A DNA stretch of 7,441 nt from Actinomycetota bacterium (GTDB lineage Bacteria > Actinomycetota > Thermoleophilia > Solirubrobacterales > Solirubrobacteraceae), in the NCBI GenBank assembly GCA_005788585.1, contig SYBY01000199.1, positions 1 to 7,441 of the forward strand, given 5' to 3'. The position numbers were made by a program, and so were the translations under genes. Shown in pieces: positions 1 through 6,314 of this stretch; the first letter of the stretch is position 1, and each line of letters begins with the position of its first letter. The notes beneath the pieces are model-generated. The model saw nothing but the letters and a program-made list of their open reading frames with translations. It was not told the DNA's origin and searched no databases.

Positions 1-2424
1 ATCCGCCTGAACCGCATGCGCGGGCGGCACACGAAGTGGATCCTCGGCACCGACCACGCGGGCATCGCGACGCAGCGGCAGGTCGAGAAGCGCCTGGAGG
101 GGGAGGGGACGAGCCGCGAGGCCGTCGGCCGCGACGAGTTCAACCGCCGGGTGTGGGAGTGGCGCGAGGAGTTCGGCGGCACGATCATCGAGCAGTTCAA
201 GCGGCTCGGCGCGACGTGCGACTTCGACGACGAGCGCTTCACCATGGACGACCAGTACGTCGCGGCCGTCCAGAAGGTCTTCGTCGACCTCTACGAGCAG
301 GGCCTGATCTACCGCGACAACTACATGGTCAATTGGGACCCGGGCCTGCAGACGGCGGTCTCCGACCTCGAGGTCGAGGAGCGCGAGGGCATCGTCGACA
401 CGCTCTACTCGATCGCCTATCCGCTGGCCGACGGCGACGGGGAGCTGGTCGTCGCCACGGTGCGCCCCGAGACGATGCTCGCCGACACGGCCGTCGCCGT
501 GCATCCGGACGACGAGCGCTACCAGCGCTTCATCGGCAAGGAGGTCGTGCTGCCCATCGTGGGGCGCCGCCTGCCGATCATCGCCGATGAGTACGTCAAG
601 ACCGACTTCGGCACCGGCTGCCTGAAGATCACGCCGGGACACGACCCCAACGACTTCGAGATCGGCCGCAGGCACGGGCTCGAGGAGATCTCGGTCATCG
701 GCGAGGACGGCCTCATGACCGCCGCCGCGGGCGAGGACTTCGCCGGCCTGACCGTCGAGGAGGCGCAGGCCGCGGTCGTCGCCCGGCTCGACGCCGAAGG
801 CAGCATCCGCGAGCGCGAGGCCTACGAGCACACCGTCCCGTTCAGCCACCGGTCGGGCGCGCGGATCGAGCCGCTCATCAGCCTGCAGTGGTTCATGAAC
901 ATGGGCGGCCTGGCGCAGCCGGCGATCGACGTCGTGCGGGACGGGCGGGTGCGGATCCATCCCGAGTCGCAGTCACGCCGCTACATCGACTGGCTGGAGA
1001 ACATCCGCCCGTGGTGCGTGAGCCGCCAGCTGTGGTGGGGCCACCAGATTCCCGTGTGGTACCGCGGCGAGGAGACCTACGTCGGGACCACCCCGCCGGA
1101 GGGTGACGGCTGGGAGCGCGACCCGGACGTGCTCGATACGTGGTTCAGCAGTGCGCTGTGGCCGTTCGCCACGCTGGGATGGCCCGAGGAAACGCCCGAA
1201 TTGCAGGCCTTTTACCCGACGAACGTGCTGAGCACCGCGCGCGACATTCTCTTCCTGTGGGTGGCGCGCATGGTGATGATGGGCCTGCGCTTCCCCGGGC
1301 AGATCCCGTTCGAGGACGTCTACATCCACTCGGTCATCCAGGCGCCCGACGGCCGTCGGATGAGCAAGTCGCTGGGCACCGGCATCGATCCGCTCGACCT
1401 CATCGACGGCGGCCCGCGCCCGCCTGTCTTTCCCCAGGGCGGCGACTTCCCGGCCTACGGCGCCGACGCCGTGCGCTTCGGTCTCCTGGCCCTGTCCTCG
1501 ACGCAGGACGTGCGCTTCAGCGAGGAGAAGATCGAGCAGGGGCGAGCACTCACGAACAAGCTCTTCAACGCCTCGCGGTTCGTGCTCCTCCAGGTCGACG
1601 CCGACGCGAACGCGGCACCTCGCCCGCGCACCATCGAGGACCGCTGGATGCTCTCGCGCCTGCAGCGCGCAAAGGCCGAGTTCGCCGCGCGGATCGACGG
1701 CTTCGACTTCGCGAAGGCGGCGCTCGGGCTCTACGAGTTCGTGTTCGACGAACTCTGCGACTGGTACCTGGAGATGGTCAAGCCGCGGCTGTACGCCGAG
1801 GACGATCCGGAGGGGAAGGCCGACCTCTCGGCGACGCTGCTGCACGTGGTCGCCGAGACGCTGGCGCTGGCGCATCCGATCATCCCGTTCGTCACCGAGG
1901 AGATCTGGGCGCTGCTGCCCGAGGGCGCACGGGGCGGGCACGACCTGCTCGCCGCGGGCCCGTTCCCGGCGGTCGACGATGCGCTGTCCGACGACGGTGC
2001 CGAGACCGCGGTGGCGCGCGCCATCGGCGCGGTGACCGCCGTGCGCGGCTGGCGCGACCGCGTGGGCGTGCGCCCCGGTGCCGTGCTCCCGGCGCGGCTG
2101 CCTGCGGGCTACGAGGACGTCGCGGCGCTGGTCGCCGGCCTCGCCCGTCTGGATCTGGCCGCCGGAGACGGTGCGAGCCCGATCGCGGGCGTCGCGGTGC
2201 CCGGCGGGGCCGTCGACCTGCTCCCCAGCGACGAGGTGGACCTCGACGCCGCGCGCGGACGGGTGGACGCCGAGCGCGGCCGGCTGCAGGGCGAGATCAA
2301 GCGTGCGGAGGGCAAGCTGGCCAACGAGACGTTCGTCGCCAAGGCCCCGCCCGCCGTGGTGCAGGAGGAGCGCGACAAGCTCACGCGGCTGCGGGCGGAG
2401 CTCGATCAGCTGGACGAGGTCTGA
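1..2424 (+). CDS. valS: Valine--tRNA ligase (ValRS), 5'-truncated by the window edge
   Basis: Class I aminoacyl-tRNA synthetase that charges tRNA-Val with valine in the cytoplasm and edits mischarged threonine. The frame is open from base 1, so the start and the HIGH-type motif lie upstream; probably 60-70 residues are missing. The ATG at 16 is internal. Counting residues from base 1, GTDHAGIATQ (16-25) is characteristic of ValRS. The CP1 editing domain shows ATVRPETML (152-160) and GTGCLKITPGHDPNDF (204-219). WWGHQIPVWY and DVLDTWFSSALWP follow. The KMSKS loop reads RMSKS (453-457, bases 1357-1371). The anticodon-binding helical domain includes CDWYLEMVKPRL. Residues 744-807 form the charged coiled-coil tRNA-binding arm typical of bacterial ValRS. 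A Pro/Gly-rich stretch of about 14 residues sits between DLIDGG and YGADAVRFGL (bases 1414-1455), where the usual ValRS is shorter. The stop TGA overlaps the folC ATG. Identity is very secure. Confidence 0.97.
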   Translation: MRLNRMRGRHTKWILGTDHAGIATQRQVEKRLEGEGTSREAVGRDEFNRRVWEWREEFGGTIIEQFKRLGATCDFDDERFTMDDQYVAAVQKVFVDLYEQGLIYRDNYMVNWDPGLQTAVSDLEVEEREGIVDTLYSIAYPLADGDGELVVATVRPETMLADTAVAVHPDDERYQRFIGKEVVLPIVGRRLPIIADEYVKTDFGTGCLKITPGHDPNDFEIGRRHGLEEISVIGEDGLMTAAAGEDFAGLTVEEAQAAVVARLDAEGSIREREAYEHTVPFSHRSGARIEPLISLQWFMNMGGLAQPAIDVVRDGRVRIHPESQSRRYIDWLENIRPWCVSRQLWWGHQIPVWYRGEETYVGTTPPEGDGWERDPDVLDTWFSSALWPFATLGWPEETPELQAFYPTNVLSTARDILFLWVARMVMMGLRFPGQIPFEDVYIHSVIQAPDGRRMSKSLGTGIDPLDLIDGGPRPPVFPQGGDFPAYGADAVRFGLLALSSTQDVRFSEEKIEQGRALTNKLFNASRFVLLQVDADANAAPRPRTIEDRWMLSRLQRAKAEFAARIDGFDFAKAALGLYEFVFDELCDWYLEMVKPRLYAEDDPEGKADLSATLLHVVAETLALAHPIIPFVTEEIWALLPEGARGGHDLLAAGPFPAVDDALSDDGAETAVARAIGAVTAVRGWRDRVGVRPGAVLPARLPAGYEDVAALVAGLARLDLAAGDGASPIAGVAVPGGAVDLLPSDEVDLDAARGRVDAERGRLQGEIKRAEGKLANETFVAKAPPAVVQEERDKLTRLRAELDQLDEV

Positions 2425-3689
2425 TGGACGCGCGTCCCGTGGCTGACGATTCCGGCGCGCATGAAGCCGAGCGTTGGCTGCTGTCGCTCGAGCTGTTCGG
2501 CATGCGCTTCGGCCTGGACCGCATGCGCCGGCTGCTCACCGCGCTGGGCTCGCCCCAGGACCGCTACGGCGCCATCCACGTCGTGGGCACGAATGGGAAG
2601 TCGTCGACCACGCGGATGATCGCGGCGCTGCTCGAGCGCCACGGCGTGCGGGCGGGCAGCTACCTGTCGCCGCACCTCGTCTCGTTCGCCGAGCGCATCC
2701 GCGTGGGGGACACGGATATCGGCGACGACGCGTTCGCTGCCGCGGTCGCACGTGCGCGCACGGCCACCGAGCGCGTCGATCGCACGCTCGAGGGTGACGA
2801 CCGGGTCACGCAGTTCGAGGCGCTCACGGCGGCCGCGCTCGACGAGCTCGCCCGCCAGCGCGTGGAGGTCGCCGTGGTCGAGGCGGGCCTCGGGGGCCGG
2901 TACGACGCCACGAACGTCCTCGACGCACCCGTCGTGGTCCTGACGAACGTCGGCCTGGAGCACACCCGCTGGCTGGGCCCGACCGTGGCGGACATCGCGC
3001 GGGAGAAGCTCGCCGTCGTCCCGCCAGGCGGCACGCTCGTGCTCGGCGCCGATCTGCATCCCGACGCGCGCCGCGAGGCCGACGCGGTCGCCGAGCGGCA
3101 GGGCGCGACCATCGTCGCTGCGCCCGCCGATCCGGGTGTCCCGGTGCACGCCCTCGGGGGCTTCCAGCGGCGGAACTTCGCGGCGGCCATGGAGGCGGCA
3201 CGCGCGTGGCTGGGCCGGCTCGATCCCGAGGCGGTACGGGCTGCCGCCGCGCAGGTCGCCGTGCCGGGGCGCTTTCAGCTCGTGGCTCGCAGCCCGGACA
3301 CGATCCTCGACGGCGCCCACAACCCCGGAGGCATGGAGGCGCTGGCGGCCTCGCTGCCGGAGTACCTCGCCGGACGGCCGCTGACGGCCGTCCTCAGCGT
3401 CCTGGACGACAAGGACGCGGCGGCGATGCTGGCCGCGTTGCTGCCACACTGCGCGCACGTGGTGGTCACGAGCAACGCGAATCCCCGGGCGCTCAGCCCC
3501 GCGACCCTGGAGTCGCTGACGGCGCAGATCGGCGCCGTGTCGGTCGAGCGTGAGCCCGACCCCAAGCGGGCACTGGCCCGTGCCCGTCAGGTCGCCGGAC
3601 CGGACGGCGTGGTCCTCGCGACCGGCTCGATCTACCTCATCGCGGACCTGCTGCGCGAGTCCGGCGATCGCCGGGTGAGCATGCTGTGA
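2424..3689 (+). CDS. folC: Folylpolyglutamate synthase / dihydrofolate synthase
   Basis: Cytoplasmic Mur-ligase-family enzyme that adds glutamate to folates by ATP-driven amide formation, and in many bacteria also makes dihydrofolate from dihydropteroate; the sequence does not settle which activities apply. The protein has 421 residues, normal for the family. The P-loop is GTNGKSS (55-61), with Ser where many homologues have Gly or Thr. Other signatures are SPHLVSFAERIRV (82-94), VEAGLGGRYDATNV (152-165), NVGLEHTRWLG (His180), IAREK (Lys195, in the position of the family's modified lysine), LDGAHNPGG (295-303, the C-terminal domain signature) and ATGSIYLI near the end. The ATG at 2424 overlaps the valS stop in TGATG, with GAGG at 2416-2419 just upstream, so translation is probably coupled to valS. 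The next in-frame ATG (2502) would delete a conserved N-terminal helix. valS-folC adjacency is common in Gram-positive bacteria, which supports the call. Confidence 0.96.
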   Translation: MDARPVADDSGAHEAERWLLSLELFGMRFGLDRMRRLLTALGSPQDRYGAIHVVGTNGKSSTTRMIAALLERHGVRAGSYLSPHLVSFAERIRVGDTDIGDDAFAAAVARARTATERVDRTLEGDDRVTQFEALTAAALDELARQRVEVAVVEAGLGGRYDATNVLDAPVVVLTNVGLEHTRWLGPTVADIAREKLAVVPPGGTLVLGADLHPDARREADAVAERQGATIVAAPADPGVPVHALGGFQRRNFAAAMEAARAWLGRLDPEAVRAAAAQVAVPGRFQLVARSPDTILDGAHNPGGMEALAASLPEYLAGRPLTAVLSVLDDKDAAAMLAALLPHCAHVVVTSNANPRALSPATLESLTAQIGAVSVEREPDPKRALARARQVAGPDGVVLATGSIYLIADLLRESGDRRVSML

Positions 3690-3805
3690 ACGAGGACGAC
3701 GGCCCCAACCCGCTGGCGCTCATCGCGGCCGTTGCGCTCATCGTCGCGATCGTCATCCTGGTCTTCTTCGCGCTCGGGTATCTGCTCGGGCGACTGTTCC
3801 TGTAG
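3686..3805 (+). CDS. Small single-pass membrane protein, 39 residues, unknown function
   Basis: An open frame from GTG 3686 to TAG 3803-3805 that falls below the usual length cutoff. The product has an acidic, Pro-containing head (residues 2-9, NEDDGPNP), an uninterrupted hydrophobic stretch of about 25 residues (roughly 10-34, rich in Leu, Ile, Val and Ala), and a short tail with one Arg (GRLFL). This is one membrane-spanning helix. The GTG overlaps the folC stop as GTGA, the classic coupling arrangement, and a weak Shine-Dalgarno-like GGGTGAG (3673-3679) lies 6 bases upstream. Codons in the frame end almost entirely in G or C, like neighbouring genes. I do not recognise a family. Streptomyces carries a larger membrane protein (DUF4233) after folC, so this could be a positional counterpart, but I see no sequence basis for homology. 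A chance frame remains possible, though the composition and 4-base overlap argue against it. Confidence 0.72.
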   Translation: MNEDDGPNPLALIAAVALIVAIVILVFFALGYLLGRLFL

Positions 3806-3815
3806 TCCCGTCCTC

Positions 3816-3821
3816 TAGGCT
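3816..3821 (+). promoter_or_regulatory. Possible -10 element (TAGGCT) for the zinc-ribbon gene
   Basis: TAGGCT fits the actinobacterial TAnnnT -10 pattern and ends 10 bases before the ATG at 3832. No Shine-Dalgarno sequence lies in the 26-base gap after the small membrane-protein gene. A transcript starting 7-10 bases downstream of this element would be leaderless or nearly so, a common arrangement in actinobacteria. No convincing -35 is visible. A similar CTAGACTC occurs at 7351-7358. This is inference from a short degenerate motif. Confidence 0.3.
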
Positions 3822-3831
3822 CTCTGACCTC

Positions 3832-4359
3832 ATGCTTGCTGTCTTCGGGATCGAATCCGACGAGCTGAACCTCGCGGTCAACCTCCTTCTGCTGTTCCTC
3901 GCCGTCGTCTACCTGTCGCTCGTCTACTGGACGTACGCGGACGCGAGGCGGCGGATCGACGACGCGATGCTGGTCGGCTGCGCGGTCGTCGCGGCGATCA
4001 TCTTCCCCTTCGTGGGCGTGATCGTGTACATGATCGTGCGCCCGCCGGAGTTCCTCGAAGACGTCCGCGAGCGCGAGCTCGAGATGCAGGCGGCCGAGGC
4101 GCGCCTGCACCAGCTCAGCTACCTCGCGTGCCCGCACTGCAGCTACGAGGTCAAGGAGGACTGGCTGCGCTGCCCGTCCTGCACGCGCAAGCTGCGCGAC
4201 CCCTGCAGCAACTGCAGCAAGCCGCTCGACCCCGAGTGGCGGCTGTGCCCGTTCTGCGAGGCAGACGTCGCGGGGGCGCCCACCGCGCGCCGGCGCCGGC
4301 GTCGTGGCGGGTCGGGCGACGAGCAGTCGACGTCCGAGCGCACCGCAGTCGACTCGTAG
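3832..4359 (+). CDS. Membrane protein with cytoplasmic double zinc ribbon
   Basis: A protein of 175 residues with two hydrophobic helices (about 13-35 and 45-69) joined by a charged loop (DARRRIDD). A conserved-looking RPPEFLEDVRERELE follows (70-84), then a charged helix and two zinc ribbons. Ribbon 1 has Cys100, 103, 114 and 117; ribbon 2 has Cys125, 128, 139 and 142. Both have the same C-x2-C-x10-C-x2-C spacing, as in double zinc ribbon domains. The tail is basic (TARRRRRRGG, 151-160), then acidic and Ser/Thr-rich. The positive-inside rule puts Arg-rich segments on both sides of the helix pair, which is ambiguous; metal-binding Cys ribbons argue for the cytoplasm, making the pair only loosely hairpin-like. 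Function is unknown. Such ribbons usually mediate protein or nucleic-acid contacts, and the Arg cluster could bind acidic partners. ATG 3832 is the only start preserving both helices. The gene overlaps the acetyltransferase gene by one base. Confidence 0.88.
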   Translation: MLAVFGIESDELNLAVNLLLLFLAVVYLSLVYWTYADARRRIDDAMLVGCAVVAAIIFPFVGVIVYMIVRPPEFLEDVRERELEMQAAEARLHQLSYLACPHCSYEVKEDWLRCPSCTRKLRDPCSNCSKPLDPEWRLCPFCEADVAGAPTARRRRRRGGSGDEQSTSERTAVDS

Positions 4360-4796
4360 TGCCGGAGGTCCGCGAGCTGGAGGCGGGCGTGTCGCATCTC
4401 GCGGCGCCCGCGCTGCTCGAGCTCCGGCCGCACCTGCGGACCGCGGACGAGCTGACCGATCGGGTCGAGGCGCTGCGCGCCGGCGGATACCGCGTGGCCG
4501 CGTCGTTCGAGCCCGGGGAGGAGGCGGCTGCGGCGGCCGCCGGGTTCCGCGTGGCGGAGAACCTGCACATGGGCCGCCACCTCTACGTCGACGACCTCGT
4601 GACACGGGCGGCCATGCGCGGTCGGGGGCACGCCGACGCGCTCTTCGCGTGGCTGGAGACCGAGGCTCGTGCGCAGGGCTGTGCCGTGCTGCACCTCGAC
4701 TCCGGCGTCCAGGCCGAGCGTGAGGACGCCCACCGGTTCTACTTCCGCCACGGCATGCGCATCGCGTCGTACCACTTCAGCCGCGTGCTGAACTGA
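4359..4796 (+). CDS. GNAT-family N-acetyltransferase
   Basis: A protein of 145 residues with the GNAT fold. The acetyl-CoA pyrophosphate-binding loop appears as MRGRGHADALFAWLE (motif A, R-x-x-G-x-G/A type), preceded by a strand ending LYVDDLVTR. Later come a predicted strand, VLHLDSG, and the HRFYFRHGM segment typical of motif B. It would transfer an acetyl group from acetyl-CoA to an amine; the substrate cannot be told. The chosen start is GTG 4359, overlapping the upstream stop as TAGTG. This keeps the first strand (VREL) and the LRPHL region that homologues of this type carry. A second in-frame GTG at 4389 has a good GGAGG 5 bases upstream and would give 135 residues. The frame extends further upstream inside the zinc-ribbon gene, but that part is Arg-rich shadow coding. 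Overlap with the zinc-ribbon gene suggests co-translation and perhaps a related job. Confidence 0.9.
   Translation: MPEVRELEAGVSHLAAPALLELRPHLRTADELTDRVEALRAGGYRVAASFEPGEEAAAAAAGFRVAENLHMGRHLYVDDLVTRAAMRGRGHADALFAWLETEARAQGCAVLHLDSGVQAEREDAHRFYFRHGMRIASYHFSRVLN
4379..4383 (+). promoter_or_regulatory. Shine-Dalgarno-like GGAGG pointing to an alternative start
   Basis: GGAGG lies 5 bases before an in-frame GTG at 4389 inside the acetyltransferase gene. It is a better ribosome site than anything before GTG 4359. Either the shorter form is the real product or the longer one depends on coupling to the preceding gene. N-terminal resemblance to GNAT proteins favours the longer form. Confidence 0.3.
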
Positions 4797-4798
4797 TT

Positions 4799-4812
4799 CG
4801 GCCTTCAGGCCG
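4799..4812. repeat. Short GC inverted repeat after the acetyltransferase gene
   Basis: CGGCCT (4799-4804) and AGGCCG (4807-4812) are perfect inverted repeats two bases apart. In practice they would form a 5-bp stem with a four-base loop. The repeat starts three bases after the acetyltransferase stop. No U-tract follows, so it is at best a weak terminator or an mRNA 3'-end stem. Short GC palindromes arise easily in such DNA. Confidence 0.3.
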
Positions 4813-4831
4813 GGCTGCTACTCCGTAGGGC

Positions 4832-6271
4832 GTGGCTCACCGCGTTCGCAGCTCGCTGGCGATCCTCGCCGTGCTCCTCGCGTCCGTCGCGGGGGCGGCG
4901 CTCGCGCTGGAGACGTACACCCAGGAGCGCACGCTGTCCGTCGGCACGGTCGATCTGAACGTCGACCTCGGTCACGCGGGCGCGCTGGACCTCTACGTGC
5001 CGCTCGTCGACTGGGGCGTGCGCTTCGACGCGGTGCGGCTGCCGGTACGCGTCAAGCTCGACGTCCGGTCGCTGGACCGCGAGGTGCTCGCCGGAGCGGC
5101 GGGCGGGGAGGTCCCGGCGGTGCAGGAGCTGCGGGCCGAGGCCACGGACGCGCTGACGAGCTACCTGCGCACCCTCATCGTCGTCGTGGCGCTCGCGTCG
5201 CTGGCGGCCGGGATGCTCGTGGCGCTCGCGCTGCGCAGCGGCCACGTCGCGCCCCTGCGGCGCCTGATGCTGGTCGCCGCGGGCGGCGCGGTGCTCTGCA
5301 CGGCCGTGACGGTCATCCTGCTGCCTCCACGCGGCGATCTGGACGACCCCGAGTACTACGCCAACGGACCGGACATCCCCGTCGCGCTGCAGACCCTGGA
5401 GACGCTCAGGCGCTCCGGAGACGTGCTCGGCGACGAGCTCGACGCGCAGCTCCTGGGGCTGGCGCGCCTCGTGCAGTCCCCCGGCCGGCGACGGCCCATC
5501 GAGGCGGGGCCCCGCATGGTGGTCGCCTCCGACCTCCACAACAACGTGCTGGCGGTGCCGACGCTCGAACGGGCGGCGCGCGACGCACTCGTCCTGTTCG
5601 CAGGCGACCTCACCGACCGCGGCACGCCGCTGGAGAGCGCAGCCACGCGGCGGATCGTCTCGGCGGGCGGTCGGTTCGTCGCCGTCAGCGGCAATCACGA
5701 CTCGGACACCTCCATGCGCCGGCTGGCCCGCGAGGGGGCGGTCGTCCTGACGCGGCACGGGCGGTATCTGCCCGGGGTCGGCTACGGCACGCGGGTCGTC
5801 ACGGTCCGCGGCGTGCGCATCGCCGGGTACGACAGCCCGAACGAACGGCGCGCCGTGGACGACTACGCCGATCGCGGCGCGTCGGTCACGCAGGGGCAGC
5901 GCCAGGCGTTCAGCGCGTGGCTGCGCCGGCTCCTGAACGCCCGGACCGTCGACGTCGTGATGGTCCACGAGCCCGAGCTCGCCGCCGATGCGGTGGCCGA
6001 GCTGCGCCGCGAACCCCGGGTGCGCCCGCCGGTCGTGGTGACCGGGCACACCCACCGCCAGCGTGTCGTCAACGGGCGCGGCGTGCTGGAGGTCAACGGC
6101 GGCACGCTGGGCGCCGGGGGCACCGGCAACCTCGCCGAGCCCGAGGCCGACGCGCTCGGCCTCGCGGTGCTGCGCTACGAGATCGACCCGTTCCGCGTCC
6201 TCGCGGTCGACACCGTCCGGATCGACCCGCAGTCCGGATCGGCCAGCGCGCAGCGCCTGCGCCTGCGCTGA
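4832..6271 (+). CDS. Membrane-anchored calcineurin-like metallophosphoesterase
   Basis: A protein of 479 residues with three predicted membrane helices (about 6-27, 112-134 and 145-164) and a C-terminal phosphoesterase domain (about 228-460). The dinuclear metal site is complete: D-x-H at Asp234/His236 (SDLHNN), GD at 258-259 (AGDLTDRG), GNHD at 287-290, His379 (VHEP) and GHTH at 405-408. A predicted beta-rich region of about 85 residues lies between helices 1 and 2. Basic residues at the N-terminus and in the loop at 135-144 ([10 protein letters not shown]) favour an inside N-terminus, which puts both the 28-111 region and the catalytic domain outside. Substrate is unknown; the family includes nucleotide, phosphodiester and lipid phosphatases. 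Actinobacteria carry similar membrane-linked phosphoesterases. GTG 4832 starts just before helix 1, 35 bases after the acetyltransferase stop, with no good Shine-Dalgarno sequence, so the exact start is less certain than the family. Confidence 0.9.
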   Translation: MAHRVRSSLAILAVLLASVAGAALALETYTQERTLSVGTVDLNVDLGHAGALDLYVPLVDWGVRFDAVRLPVRVKLDVRSLDREVLAGAAGGEVPAVQELRAEATDALTSYLRTLIVVVALASLAAGMLVALALRSGHVAPLRRLMLVAAGGAVLCTAVTVILLPPRGDLDDPEYYANGPDIPVALQTLETLRRSGDVLGDELDAQLLGLARLVQSPGRRRPIEAGPRMVVASDLHNNVLAVPTLERAARDALVLFAGDLTDRGTPLESAATRRIVSAGGRFVAVSGNHDSDTSMRRLAREGAVVLTRHGRYLPGVGYGTRVVTVRGVRIAGYDSPNERRAVDDYADRGASVTQGQRQAFSAWLRRLLNARTVDVVMVHEPELAADAVAELRREPRVRPPVVVTGHTHRQRVVNGRGVLEVNGGTLGAGGTGNLAEPEADALGLAVLRYEIDPFRVLAVDTVRIDPQSGSASAQRLRLR

Positions 6272-6273
6272 CG

Positions 6274-6279
6274 TACCCT
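6274..6279 (+). promoter_or_regulatory. Possible -10 element (TACCCT) for ndk
   Basis: TACCCT matches TAnnnT and lies 35 bases before the ndk ATG, just after the phosphoesterase stop. It would give a leader of roughly 27-30 bases containing the ndk ribosome site. I see no recognisable -35 at normal spacing, and one such match is expected by chance fairly often. Confidence 0.22.
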
Positions 6280-6303
6280 TCACGGCCGCCACCCCAGCCT
6301 TCC

Positions 6304-6308
6304 AGGAG
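6304..6308 (+). promoter_or_regulatory. Ribosome binding site of ndk (AGGAG)
   Basis: AGGAG sits 6 bases before ATG 6315 and fixes the ndk start. It is the clearest Shine-Dalgarno sequence at a chosen start in the window. The zinc-ribbon, phosphoesterase and maf starts lack one, which suggests that ndk is translated efficiently and independently. Confidence 0.8.
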
Positions 6309-6314
6309 ACACGC

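Noticed and set aside
1196..1216. Slightly AT-richer codons (GAA, TTG, TTT) in valS as a possible recombination patch
   Set aside because: Only a few codons, and the surrounding protein is ordinary ValRS.
973..1941. Antisense open frame of 322 codons within valS
   Set aside because: Shadow of a certain valS frame; no recognisable domain and biased composition.
1140..2423. Upstream extension of the folC frame inside valS, suggesting a fusion
   Set aside because: The extension is Arg/Ala-rich shadow sequence of valS; FolC homology begins after the ATG at 2424.
2406..3458. Antisense open frame of 350 codons across folC
   Set aside because: Shadow of folC; the + strand carries all FolC motifs.
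4128..4358. Upstream extension of the acetyltransferase frame
   Set aside because: It is the +2 shadow of the zinc-ribbon Cys codons and has no GNAT features.
3637..4605. Antisense open frame of 322 codons over the zinc-ribbon and acetyltransferase genes
   Set aside because: Arg/Pro-rich low-complexity product and spans three + strand genes, whose features are convincing.
6251..6270. CAGCGC...GCGCTG inverted repeat at the end of the phosphoesterase gene
   Set aside because: Six-base stem inside coding sequence made of repeated CTGCGC codons; no T-run follows, so it is explained by codon use.
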